This document shows positions 52,901 to 63,672 of a stretch of DNA of 64,000 nucleotides, one piece after another. Every line of letters begins with the position of its first letter. Position 1 is the stretch's first letter. The position numbers were made by a program, and so were the translations under genes. The notes below the pieces were generated by a model. It had not been told where the DNA came from. It saw nothing but the letters and a program-made list of their open reading frames with translations, and made no database searches. The DNA comes from CAZIUL01 sp964542475 (GTDB lineage Bacteria; Planctomycetota; B15-G4; CAYZWU01): positions 40,041-104,040 of the forward strand of contig CAZIUL010000012.1 of the NCBI GenBank assembly GCA_964542475.1, written 5' to 3'.

Positions 52901-53599
52901 ATGTGCGACAACAACGAAGACAGAAAAGCTCTTGTCAACCTGCAAAAGAGCTATCTCATGAAAGCGGAGCTTTGCGGCATTCCTGTAATCATATCCCGCA
53001 CGGGCTACACCGGGGAAGAGTTAGGGTACGAGCTCTTCGTGCACCCGAACAGCGCTAGCGCCTTCTGGAACTCGGCGCTCGAACACGGCAAGGCTTTCGG
53101 CATCAAGCCGACCGGCCTTGGAGCGCGCGACTCGACACGGACCGAGGCAGGCTTTCCGCTTTACGGGCATGAGCTGGCCGGCGAGTTCGACGTGGATCCC
53201 ATCGAGGCCGGGTACGGTTCGTTCGTCAAGTTCCACAAGCCGTTCTTCATCGGCCGCAAAGCGCTTCTCGAGCGCTGGCTGAAGCCAAGGAAAAAAACCG
53301 TTGTCAGGTTCCGCATAACGACAAAACGGCCCAGGAACATTCGCCCGGGCGACCCTGTGGTGGACCGCGGCGGCCGGTACGTCGGCAACGTGACGAGCTG
53401 TGCGCTTATAAACGGAAGGCTGAAAGGCCTGGCCCTGGTGGATTCGAGAATGTCGTCGAACAAAAGCAAGATCGCCATCTTCCCTCTTCCTCCCGGAGAC
53501 CGAGCCACGCCCGCCGTAGAGCTGGAGAAAATGAAAAAAGGAGACCGGCTGGTGGTGAACGAACGCGCTGTTGTGATCCCCAGGTTCCCCCTGCGGTAG
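49901..53599 (+). CDS. Serine hydroxymethyltransferase / glycine-cleavage T-protein fusion
   Basis: A 1232-residue, three-part fusion. Residues about 20-500 are serine hydroxymethyltransferase: SSTRMIRSLEKP-type substrate loop, DISHPAGL, and the PLP lysine K290 in TTTHKTLCGPRG. Residues about 510-815 look like a divergent GcvT/YgfZ-type folate-binding domain (FEVGGERAENFLNDVV, FLDKDGRQ-like FMLDKDGRQ). Residues about 823-1232 are a full aminomethyltransferase: LVPFAGWKMPVWY, DVAHMGVLDV, VIDDIMIYRL with the catalytic Asp, and RTGYTGEELGYELF. One polypeptide would thus interconvert serine and glycine and release glycine's methylene group to tetrahydrofolate, channelling one-carbon units. ATG 49901 is used; ATG 49916 has a better-spaced GGAG. 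GcvP and GcvH are not in the window. Confidence 0.9.
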   Translation: MEKYEMDTADRAGPEQENTYLFEQSLSHVDPEISQLIELEDERQLRKIILVASESIAPMAVRQALGTSFSNIYAEGYSSTRMIRSLEKPISDFDHHLSFFRRYYDRRYYKGCDYVNFVEALCQQRAAALFATDRFNGSGPKVKAEEIFVNVQALSGAAANNAVYEAFLKPGDTVLGMSLDSGGHLTHGSPVNRSGKRYNIVSYTAGTATGKLDFSEIRKLALEHKPKMIIGGYSAYPWAVDWGAFKEIADELGNECVLLADISHPAGLVVAGRFPSPIGIADVTMTTTHKTLCGPRGAILLATDREKAQAIDMAVFPGEQGGAHFNTILAKAVAFNLAMTDDFQEMQRKIKENASYLCEALAEKGLKPAYGGTESHMFLLDLTSLKGPYNYSLRGEVASRTLDLCGITLNKNTIAGDTNAAHPSAIRIGTTWITQRGFGKSELDRLAELIQKVLSSSVPFHYIGPAASLGRARIDYKVMEEVKSGVEELLKGVDPKFPEGHPLYPHYSMPKARRFGSALASELKETGAKMIESDDRMLPDAFEGSEAEQVFAKENAALAEISQMPLFEVGGERAENFLNDVVTIDVYAMKEGECREAFMLDKDGRQLCHLYLLKIGTDKAGGFDRFRLSINSDEGYKILSWLRGLSDGYILLDKNDIFKKAEGPVVISSLRTSLPEERRVRLAVIGPKAKELLGDIIPEANSLDVDSFAFVDCGGTSILLSRPNNLFHTGGFEIQLHPRQAPGLWKTILEKGRSRIRPIGRAALSEIMGCNGADGEPIEASVLIERSPECFDLTKPFFIGRDSLPGAEPRTPYEYTPEILPLRKTPLFEEHIKLGAGKFLVPFAGWKMPVWYTRVSDEHMAVRTTAGLFDVAHMGVLDVRGPSAARFLNMVATNYVVRMFDGQAQYNYLLYPDGKVIDDIMIYRLAWDNYQVVCNAVNAEKVIHWLNAVNSGEIMIDMENPGARIEGRPAIRNLKDKSSGEEMRVDIALQGPNSRGILQAMCDNNEDRKALVNLQKSYLMKAELCGIPVIISRTGYTGEELGYELFVHPNSASAFWNSALEHGKAFGIKPTGLGARDSTRTEAGFPLYGHELAGEFDVDPIEAGYGSFVKFHKPFFIGRKALLERWLKPRKKTVVRFRITTKRPRNIRPGDPVVDRGGRYVGNVTSCALINGRLKGLALVDSRMSSNKSKIAIFPLPPGDRATPAVELEKMKKGDRLVVNERAVVIPRFPLR

Positions 53600-53620
53600 G
53601 AAGATTAGGCTTTAGGAAAA

Positions 53621-53668
53621 AAAGGCGGAGGAAGAAAGAAAAGAGAACCACGGATGAACACGGATCTT
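53621..53668. repeat. Dispersed repeat family C, copy 2 (inverted)
   Basis: GGCGGAGGAAGAAAG then AGAGAACCACGGATGAACAC, the reverse complement of the copy at 46619-46665. It sits between the SHMT-GcvT stop and the convergent yfiR-like gene. Confidence 0.8.
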
Positions 53669-53680
53669 TTTATAATAAGG

Positions 53681-54328
53681 TCAGCCGTTTTCGGTTTCCT
53701 GATCGTCCTTTACCGGGTTCTCCTGAATCACCTTTTCGGCCAGCCTGAGGACCGAGGTCTTTATCTTCAGCCCGCCCATCCTTGCCGCGTAAAGGTTGAT
53801 CTCGAAGCCTACATGATTTTCCTTCTTTATGAAGTTGATGATCCCGCCCGCTTCGAGAAAACCATCCTCCTCCCCGATGCTGAGGATGTTCCGTACTCCC
53901 AACGACGACAGGATCTTGCCTGGTACGACCTGATTATCGAAGCCGGGTTGCTTGGAAAAATACAGAACCTCCATGCTTTTCAGAAGATCGAGCTCTTTAA
54001 CGCGAAGATCTTTTTCTACCAGCCGAATAACACGGATCTTCCTTTTACCGACCTTTTTCCCGTCCAATGAGCCGAAGCACTTGTAAACCTCTTTATTGGC
54101 CACGATCCCGAGCAGCAGCTCGTTTACAGGCGGACTTTCCTTTTCCGCATTGTTGTCCTCTGTGACAACGGGCCGGTCGGTCCCCTCGACAAACTTCAGA
54201 AAGTTATAAATCAAGGCGGCCTTGATCTTGTACTCCTTCTCCGACACATTGTCTTTATGAACCGCTTCCATTGCGGGCGTCACGAACAACATGGCGCAAA
54301 GTAAAAACATGTGAAAACTGTCTCGCAT
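53681..54328 (-). CDS. YfiR/DUF4154 family periplasmic protein
   Basis: A 215-residue exported protein. ATG 54328 is chosen because the signal peptide (MFLLCAMLFVTPAMEAV) follows at once and GAGAGG lies upstream; the frame is open for another 57 codons. The mature part matches YfiR/DUF4154: IKAALIYNFLKFVEGTDRP at the start, LLLGIVANKEVYKCF, then SLGVRNILSIGEEDGFL and GGIINFIKKENHVGFEINL near the end. In Pseudomonas YfiR is a periplasmic repressor of a membrane signalling protein. Here it follows a TonB-dependent receptor gene on the same strand and is divergent from a membrane hybrid kinase, a set that recurs in bacteria. The interaction is inferred. Confidence 0.82.
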   Translation of the reverse strand: MRDSFHMFLLCAMLFVTPAMEAVHKDNVSEKEYKIKAALIYNFLKFVEGTDRPVVTEDNNAEKESPPVNELLLGIVANKEVYKCFGSLDGKKVGKRKIRVIRLVEKDLRVKELDLLKSMEVLYFSKQPGFDNQVVPGKILSSLGVRNILSIGEEDGFLEAGGIINFIKKENHVGFEINLYAARMGGLKIKTSVLRLAEKVIQENPVKDDQETENG

Positions 54329-54380
54329 CTCGTAGTCGCACCTCTCATGGATGAGTTTTTTTAATACGAGAAAAATCCTC

Positions 54381-56480
54381 TTAGAAAGCATATGACAAGG
54401 TAAGAGAAAACGACGGGGGAAGCCCTCGTGTATCCCCTTGCATATAAAATCCGTACAGTCTTTTGTTGAAATCCTCATCGAAAAGACCCAGCAAGTCATG
54501 GCCGTCCAGGCGAAGCATCAGGTCATCACTGAACGCGTAGTTCTTCTCGACCCAATCTTCATCGTAGCGGGCAAAATCCTTGAAACCTGGATATCCCCAG
54601 TATGCCCGTATGCTGCTGTCCACACTCAGCTTTTCGGTCAGGCTCCGATGGTCGGCCAGCTTTGTAATGTGGTTGCTCCAGTTGGCGAGATCATGTCCAA
54701 AGCCGTAAGGCTCCGCGGACAACACATCAACATCCTCGTTTATGGGATCCCAGTCGATCAGCGCCGTGTAGGCATGGGAGAAAACGATGCGTGAAGCATC
54801 CGTGCTATATACCGTTTCCACCTCCGCACCCCATGTCTCCATGTTTCCAAGGTCTTTGGTAAGCCCAACGCTAAAATCATAGCTTGTTATATCATGATAA
54901 TGATAAAACACGGATCCTGCCAGCAGCAGCTCGTCCGTCTGCTGTCTCTCGTACCGCAGCTCGAAAGCGTCTATCTTTTCAGGTTTCGTATCCTTTCTTG
55001 TCAGGACCTTTTTGAGGTTCATGTCCGCTGCCTGGCCGGTCCGAACCGAGCGGGAATAGATCAGCTTGGCGGTGTCCTTGGCGGTCGGGGTGTAGACAAG
55101 CGAGGCCCTTGGCGACCACATGTCGTTCGTGAACCGCTGGTAGTCCAGGCGGCCGCCCACAAAGGTGGTCCATTCGTCCGTGATGTTCCACTGGTGTTCC
55201 GCCAGGAAGGAGTACGTACGCGTGGTCCAGCGGGGCATCTCCATGCCGTAGATGTCGAACGACCAGTCCTTCGCAGGCTCATGTGGCCAGCCGGGGCTGT
55301 TCTTTCCGAACTTCTCGTAGGTGAACTCGGGACCGAAAGCCAGGGTGTGGTTTTCGCTGGGAATCCATCTCGCAAGAACTCTTCCCAGGTATTCGTCCTC
55401 CCTGTGGCTGTACAAGGCGTCATAGGACTCATAGGACCAACCGTTCCAATAATAGAAAGAAACGGCCTTTTCATAGTCGAAAACATCAAAGCTAGCGGTG
55501 TAGTCGAGGAAGAGCTCCGGGGTCAGCTCGTGAAGGTAGCTGGTTAAAATAGTGAACTGCTGATACCCGTCACCCTGCGTATCCAACCACTCCGGCAGCC
55601 AATCCAGCTTGGCCCGGTGCTCACCGCCCTTGGTGAACCTTACCCAGGCATCGAAGTTGCCGTGGGTGTACTGGGCGTGCAGCTTGCACTTGGGCTTGTT
55701 TCGCCACGCCTCGTGCAGGCGGGGCTGCGTGTCCGGAGCCGGCGGCACACCCCAGTCGCGCCCAAGAACTATCGGCGAATCACCATCGTCTGACCCGAGG
55801 TACTTGGTTATCCCGGCAAAAAGAAAATAGCCCGCATCTTCGCTCAGTTTCTTGCCGTGCTTGATCTCGCCCGAATAGAACTCTTCGATCGCTCCAAGCC
55901 GCCCCGTAACCTCGGTGCCCTCGAATGTCATCGCGTTTTCTGTTATGATGTTTACCACCATCGAGACAGCGCCGGGTCCGTAAAGCGCCGATCCCGGACC
56001 GCGAACCACGTCGATGTGGTGGATGTCGGTCATCATTGGAAGGTCGCGCTCGCTGATGGCCCCGTAGTGAGTGCGTTCGTTCATCACCCTGCCGTTCACC
56101 AGGATAAGATACTTGTCATCGCGGTCCGAGTTGATTCCACGCAAGCCGCTTTTTCTGAACTCGTAATATTCGTGCATCTTTTGATAGTTCGGAATGTAAA
56201 TGTCCAGCAGCTCGTCCAGGTCGCGCGCGCCCGAGCGACGGATCGTTTCCCTGGTCAGGGTCGTGACCGTGGCCGGGTTCAGGCGCCGGGTAGACCCGGT
56301 CAAAGAGCCTGACACATCCAGCGGCAGCTCGATCAGGTCCTCAATGGACATCTCGAACAGCTCATCCTCGTCATTCTCCTGCTCCTCCTGGGCATGCACC
56401 TGGCCCTCGAGGAAGGGGAAGAGGATGAGCGAAAACGCTAGCAGAACCACTGCAAAACGGCTGACTTTGGAGACGATCAT
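54381..56480 (-). CDS. TonB-dependent outer-membrane receptor
   Basis: A 699-residue receptor. ATG 56480 (MIVSKVSRFAVVLLAF) starts the signal peptide, cleaved after HAQ; an upstream in-frame start 16 codons earlier lacks support. The plug domain is clear: TVTTLTRETIRRSGARDLDELL, KSGLRGINSDRDDKYLILV, DIHHIDVVRGPGSALYGPGAV. The remaining 500 residues form the 22-strand barrel, ending in the aromatic signature SLTLSYAF. No TonB box is certain; MSIEDLIELPLDVSG near residue 43 takes that position. It is the first gene of an operon with the yfiR-like gene. Substrate is not evident; no riboswitch was recognised in the 466-base divergent gap. Confidence 0.93.
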   Translation of the reverse strand: MIVSKVSRFAVVLLAFSLILFPFLEGQVHAQEEQENDEDELFEMSIEDLIELPLDVSGSLTGSTRRLNPATVTTLTRETIRRSGARDLDELLDIYIPNYQKMHEYYEFRKSGLRGINSDRDDKYLILVNGRVMNERTHYGAISERDLPMMTDIHHIDVVRGPGSALYGPGAVSMVVNIITENAMTFEGTEVTGRLGAIEEFYSGEIKHGKKLSEDAGYFLFAGITKYLGSDDGDSPIVLGRDWGVPPAPDTQPRLHEAWRNKPKCKLHAQYTHGNFDAWVRFTKGGEHRAKLDWLPEWLDTQGDGYQQFTILTSYLHELTPELFLDYTASFDVFDYEKAVSFYYWNGWSYESYDALYSHREDEYLGRVLARWIPSENHTLAFGPEFTYEKFGKNSPGWPHEPAKDWSFDIYGMEMPRWTTRTYSFLAEHQWNITDEWTTFVGGRLDYQRFTNDMWSPRASLVYTPTAKDTAKLIYSRSVRTGQAADMNLKKVLTRKDTKPEKIDAFELRYERQQTDELLLAGSVFYHYHDITSYDFSVGLTKDLGNMETWGAEVETVYSTDASRIVFSHAYTALIDWDPINEDVDVLSAEPYGFGHDLANWSNHITKLADHRSLTEKLSVDSSIRAYWGYPGFKDFARYDEDWVEKNYAFSDDLMLRLDGHDLLGLFDEDFNKRLYGFYMQGDTRGLPPSFSLTLSYAF

Positions 56481-56946
56481 TTTAATAGACCTCAATACAA
56501 AAACCACTACAGGCCCGAGGCAACTCATTCAGTGGATGTTTTCTTTCCTGGGCGATTCAGCATCAGGCGTCGATTCGTCACCTTCGAATGGAATCGTGCT
56601 TGACCGCACTTCAATATCTATATTCGTCACCGCTGCGGTTCTAAGCATAGATATCTGGAGTTATTATCGAACCAGAGCTAATAAAAGTTGATGCTATTCC
56701 TACAGCATGACAGCCGAAAATGAGCTCAACTAACCCGTGACCCTGAGCCGATAGATGATCTGTTGTATGTATTGATTAAACCGCGGCCTGAATGCCTTAC
56801 GGGGATTCTACCTGCAAGAGAACGCACGGGTCGTGGCCGCAAAAAATTTTCAATCGTACCAAGCAATCAAGAAATCAAGAGAAGAGGGAATCAAAAAACC
56901 ACCCTTAATAAACGACGAGGGCGTATAAAGAGGCCAAGGCAGTTTC
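56481..56946. other. Divergent intergenic region between receptor and hybrid kinase genes
   Basis: These 466 bases contain no convincing gene. TTGACC at about 56599 and AT-rich TATCTATATTCG nearby could belong to a promoter but are badly spaced. No cobalamin box or other known riboswitch core was recognised. Confidence 0.4.
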
Positions 56947-59799
<2,853 letters not shown>

Positions 59800-59801
59800 T
59801 A

Positions 59802-61658
59802 TTACGTCCCTCCATGCGCTTTCCGCTCCCTCTTCACCCACTCCGAGCAAAGATCCAAGAACTCACCGACAGTAAGAAGAGTGCTCAGGAGATGCGAAGC
59901 ATCCTTTTTACGACCCATGTGATCCTTCACAAGTTCCATGACAGCCTTGCGATCGAAGAGCTCTTCCGGAAAGCGAGGGCCTTCCAGAAACGGAAACAGG
60001 TGGCCATCGAACAGTTCGGGATCGTTTCGCATCTCCTCGCCTATGTCGCGGAACCGCCAGCCCAAACCTGAACCGAAAAGTCCCAGCTTGCTCAAGGCAA
60101 GCCTGCAGGCCTTGATCCCCAGGCGTGCCGCCTCCTCCGCCCTGTCCGCTGCCCTGTTCAGCCGGATCGGGCGGCCTGTGGCGGTCCATGGAACACCGCT
60201 GATTAGAGGAAATCCGGTTACAATCGCATGCCTGTATGCGGCCTGCCCTTTACGCGCGGATGCCGGAAGCGAAAGCACCTGCTCAACAAACCTGTTGTCC
60301 AGCAGCGGCGCCACCACCTCGAACCGCCGCCTGTCCACCTTGGGCGCGGAAAATGTGAACCGTCTCTGGCGGTTCACCACATCCCATACATCAGCGACAT
60401 CATGGCCGGCCTGGTCCTGTATCGAATTCACACTTTCCCTGAAAGCCGCATCGAGCCCGGACCAGAGCGACTTGAAAACATCGTCTCGAAAAATCCGGGA
60501 AACCTCCTTCACGGATCCGCAAAGCGCCCGGTCGAACAGCATCCCGGCCAATCCGCTGCCCGGCCGCGTGCTGAACATGCCAGGCCGCAAATGCCCTCCT
60601 GAGAACACATCCCCGCAAAACCCGACAAGGATGGATTCCGCCCTCTTTGCTATCTCATCGTGGAAAAGGACAGATGTGGAGTGATGGAAGGCGGTTGCGC
60701 ACTCCGTTCTTTCGACGACGCGGCGAATCACCTTCGACAGGTATACCCGGGGGTATGTCATAATCTGATGTTCGAATCCGAGAAGTTCGGACAGGCGCGC
60801 GGCATAACGCACATCCCTGGCCTCAGGGTAACCGAAAGTAACAGCATCAACATGGTAGCGGTCCGTATCGATCGAAGCCGCGATGATGCGGCTGTCCAGC
60901 CCGCCGCTCAAAAAAATACACTTCCTGGCCGATCCTTCCAGATAGAGAGGCATCGACTCTCTCACCGCTTCCGCCAGGCCCTCTCCACAGAAAGCGGACG
61001 AGGCGTTCTCTGTCAAAGGCTGGTACCTGTATTTGAAATAGGAAGACGTGCGCAACCCCTTTTCGTCGATAGTGACAACCGATCCGGGAGGCAGCACATT
61101 TATCCGTTCGAGGACCGTGCGGCTGCCCAGGTTGTGGCCGAACGCAAAGAGCTCCAACACCCCGAGATGATCTAGAGCGACAGGCCGCCCGGCCGCTGCC
61201 ACGACCGCCTTCATCTCGGATGCGATGACATGCTTCCCGCCTTCACAGGAATGGTACAACGGGCGCGATCCAAGCCTGTCCGTGACAATGACGAGCCTTT
61301 TCTCCGACGGGATGTACTTTATCCCGTTGAACTGCCCGTTCAGCGCAAAAAGCGCTTTTTCATCCTGGGAACGCAACCCCACACGCAGGTCGTTCAGCGC
61401 CTTATCAGCCCCCCCCTTGTGGAAAAGCGCGCCGTCGACCATCATCCATGCATCCCCGTTTCCATCCTCGTCCCTGAGGGGCTGGTCAGGTGCAAACGAA
61501 AACCGCTTCAGCACGTTCACGGCAGCGATGCAGGGATCCAGCACCCTGGCTGTCTTGAAGCGCGCATTTCCCGCTTCCAGCACACCCTCCAGGCGGCCTG
61601 CAACGCTTGGAGCGTCGAGGGAGCCCGATGGATCGAATACCACTGCCAGGTCAGGCAT
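59802..61658 (-). CDS. Asparagine synthetase-like protein lacking the glutaminase cysteine
   Basis: A 618-residue protein with the two-domain layout of class-II asparagine synthetases. The N-terminal Ntn domain (residues 1-200: FALNGQFNGIKYI, VTDRLGSRPLYHS, GSRTVLERINVLPPGS) is present, but the sequence starts MPDLAVVFD. The catalytic Cys2 is absent, so it cannot hydrolyse glutamine. The C-terminal synthetase domain keeps the PP-loop FLSGGLDSR and later VVAPLLDNRFVEQVLSLP. Such proteins can use ammonia or act in amidation or lactam formation in secondary metabolism or surface polymer assembly. ATG 61658 has GAGG close upstream. No biosynthetic cluster surrounds it. Substrate unknown. Confidence 0.82.
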   Translation of the reverse strand: MPDLAVVFDPSGSLDAPSVAGRLEGVLEAGNARFKTARVLDPCIAAVNVLKRFSFAPDQPLRDEDGNGDAWMMVDGALFHKGGADKALNDLRVGLRSQDEKALFALNGQFNGIKYIPSEKRLVIVTDRLGSRPLYHSCEGGKHVIASEMKAVVAAAGRPVALDHLGVLELFAFGHNLGSRTVLERINVLPPGSVVTIDEKGLRTSSYFKYRYQPLTENASSAFCGEGLAEAVRESMPLYLEGSARKCIFLSGGLDSRIIAASIDTDRYHVDAVTFGYPEARDVRYAARLSELLGFEHQIMTYPRVYLSKVIRRVVERTECATAFHHSTSVLFHDEIAKRAESILVGFCGDVFSGGHLRPGMFSTRPGSGLAGMLFDRALCGSVKEVSRIFRDDVFKSLWSGLDAAFRESVNSIQDQAGHDVADVWDVVNRQRRFTFSAPKVDRRRFEVVAPLLDNRFVEQVLSLPASARKGQAAYRHAIVTGFPLISGVPWTATGRPIRLNRAADRAEEAARLGIKACRLALSKLGLFGSGLGWRFRDIGEEMRNDPELFDGHLFPFLEGPRFPEELFDRKAVMELVKDHMGRKKDASHLLSTLLTVGEFLDLCSEWVKRERKAHGGT

Positions 61659-61792
61659 GAATAAACCTCTTCACAAAAACAGATGAACACCTGCTATTTT
61701 AAGAAAAACTAAACCGCTGTCTTTCCATTTTTTTGTGAAGAATAAGTGATGAGGTTATTGGGGATCGGAATAAGAGAACCTCTTAATAAAAA

Positions 61793-61840
61793 CCATCCAT
61801 ATCCATCCGTGGTTCTCTTTTTCTTTCTTCCTCTTTCTCT
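61793..61840. repeat. Dispersed repeat family C, copy 3
   Basis: CCATCCATATCCATCCGTGG then TTCTCTTTTTCTTTCTTCCT, matching the copies at 46619 and 53621. It abuts repeat A at 61841. Confidence 0.75.
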
Positions 61841-61926
61841 CTACAGGTTGAGGTTCGTCTACTGGCATGAAACGCAGCCACAGTGCAGTTTACGGTGCCG
61901 CAGCAGAAGAGGATGAAATATGCTGG
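61841..61926. repeat. Dispersed repeat family A, full copy, inverted
   Basis: CTACAGGTTGAGGTTCGTCT through GCATGAAACGCAGCCACAG and GCAGCAGAAGAGGATGAAAT to ATGCTGG. In reverse complement it matches the copy at 8534-8622 along nearly its whole length. It ends one base before the stop codon of the alpha/beta hydrolase gene. Confidence 0.85.
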
Positions 61927-63672
61927 CTAATTCGTTATCTCGGTGATTGCCAGGTTCGACAGCTCTTTGATGTAATAGCCTGTATAGGTGAGGTACTGGT
62001 GGTAAACTATCGTGCCCACGATTCCGGGATCGTCTGGAACCTGAAGGGGCAGCACCAGCTCACCGGACCCATCCAGGACATGCCAGAACATGACGATCGG
62101 CGGCAGGACACTCGCCAGCAGGTGATGGCTGCCCACCTTGGTTTCGACCTGTTCAAATGCAAACAGCAGGACGAACGTATCGAATGGGTCGCCTCCGGAG
62201 AGGTTCAGCGTATAGATCTCGTCGATACTGACTGTTTCGTCCGCGGTAAGGGAAAGGTTGTACTCCTCGAACGAGACCTTCAGGTCGAGGTCCTCGGATG
62301 CGCCGCGGGTTATCGACACGGTTTCACTGCCGCCGTCATAGGAGTACTCCGGGTAGAGCTTTCCATAGGTATCAACGATGTAGGTCGGCTCGGCCGCCAC
62401 CGGGCTGAGTTCGATTGTCTGCTCAGCGGTGTCGGATGACTGGTATGTGAACAAAAGGTTCTTGTCATCTCCAAGCCCAGTCACAGTGCAATCCACACCG
62501 AGCGCGCTTAAATTGGACGCTTCACTGATATCCAGGGTGTTCTGCACCTGGTCAACATCACCCGAAACCATCGAGAAACTGCCCACGGCAGCCTGTTCGA
62601 CAAAATCCGCCCAATAAAACCGGGCAGCCCTGTCGGCGAGAACCGTTATCGATTCGATCTCCTGGTCCTCGAGGGTGTAGTTTTCCACGAAATCAAATGC
62701 GGCCTCCACATCAAGGAGTGACCAGCTATGCGGGTCAGGATCGTACGTTATATAGTCGCGGGAATAGACAGCCCCGATGCCGTCCAGCATGCTCTTGAAG
62801 ACCGTATTCTGATAAACAAGGTACAAGAGCGGATCGTTGCCTGCATAAGTGAAAAACACCGGGAGCCCCTGCCTCAGGTTCTGCCCCATGGACTCTTCAA
62901 GCACATAAGATCCGTTGTCAATGAACATCGAACTGATCTGCTTGTACTCGAAAGGAAACTGTGTCGGCGAGCCACCCAGCAGCATTGTGAGCCAGTACTG
63001 AACGCCCGGATCGCCGAAAACATAGGCATGAGTCCAGTCGTGAACAGGTGCCACGAGTATCAGCCCGGCTATTGGATACTTATCTTGTTCCGACATGTGC
63101 CGGCAGGCATAGCTGGAACAGGCGCAGGAGCCCATGGAAAAACCGGCCATGTAAATCCGGTCCTGGTCGATGTTGAGGCCCAGTGTGTTGATCATATAGT
63201 CAATGGCGACCGTGCAGTTTATCTGGGCGGGAAGATAGCCGAAGCTGGTCTGAAACGCACCCCTAATGGAAAGAAAGATCCAGTTCCTCTCCTCACATTC
63301 CTCATCGATCTGGCTGCTTAATGCAACCGATTTGCAACTGGTTCCGAATCCGTGCCAACAGACCATGAGAGGGTGACCGGATCCCAAGGGGTTGTACCCG
63401 GACGGAATCTGGTATTGGATCCCCTCGTCATAACCCGTTCCGGTCACGGAGGCGGGAATCACATAGTACACAAGGCCCCTGCCCGCAGATCCGCTGCCAG
63501 TGCCTGCAGTGCCGATGGTGGAAAGCTCTTCCTCTGTGATGACGCGGAACATGCCGTTTTCAATATTGTTATTGTTATTGCCATCGCCATTTGACTCATT
63601 CTCGGCAAACGCGAGCCTGAACCCTGCCGCTGTGAAAGCGAGGATCAGAACAAACACACTCACCTTTCTCAT
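61927..63672 (-). CDS. Exported alpha/beta hydrolase (PHB depolymerase/esterase-like)
   Basis: A 581-residue protein with a signal peptide (MRKVSVFVLILAFTAAGFRLAFA) and an Asn-rich linker. The hydrolase domain (about residues 75-340) has the oxyanion region VCWHGFGTSC, the nucleophile elbow GFSMGSC, the acid in TYAGNDPLL and the His in YDPDPHSWS. From about residue 345 a beta-rich C-terminal part follows, ending with a module (VLDGSGELVLPLQVPDDPGI) common at the C-terminus of surface proteins in planctomycete-like genomes. It would degrade an ester substrate outside the cytoplasm. The stop abuts repeat A. Polyester specificity is not established. The hydrolase call is good. Confidence 0.82.
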   Translation of the reverse strand: MRKVSVFVLILAFTAAGFRLAFAENESNGDGNNNNNIENGMFRVITEEELSTIGTAGTGSGSAGRGLVYYVIPASVTGTGYDEGIQYQIPSGYNPLGSGHPLMVCWHGFGTSCKSVALSSQIDEECEERNWIFLSIRGAFQTSFGYLPAQINCTVAIDYMINTLGLNIDQDRIYMAGFSMGSCACSSYACRHMSEQDKYPIAGLILVAPVHDWTHAYVFGDPGVQYWLTMLLGGSPTQFPFEYKQISSMFIDNGSYVLEESMGQNLRQGLPVFFTYAGNDPLLYLVYQNTVFKSMLDGIGAVYSRDYITYDPDPHSWSLLDVEAAFDFVENYTLEDQEIESITVLADRAARFYWADFVEQAAVGSFSMVSGDVDQVQNTLDISEASNLSALGVDCTVTGLGDDKNLLFTYQSSDTAEQTIELSPVAAEPTYIVDTYGKLYPEYSYDGGSETVSITRGASEDLDLKVSFEEYNLSLTADETVSIDEIYTLNLSGGDPFDTFVLLFAFEQVETKVGSHHLLASVLPPIVMFWHVLDGSGELVLPLQVPDDPGIVGTIVYHQYLTYTGYYIKELSNLAITEITN

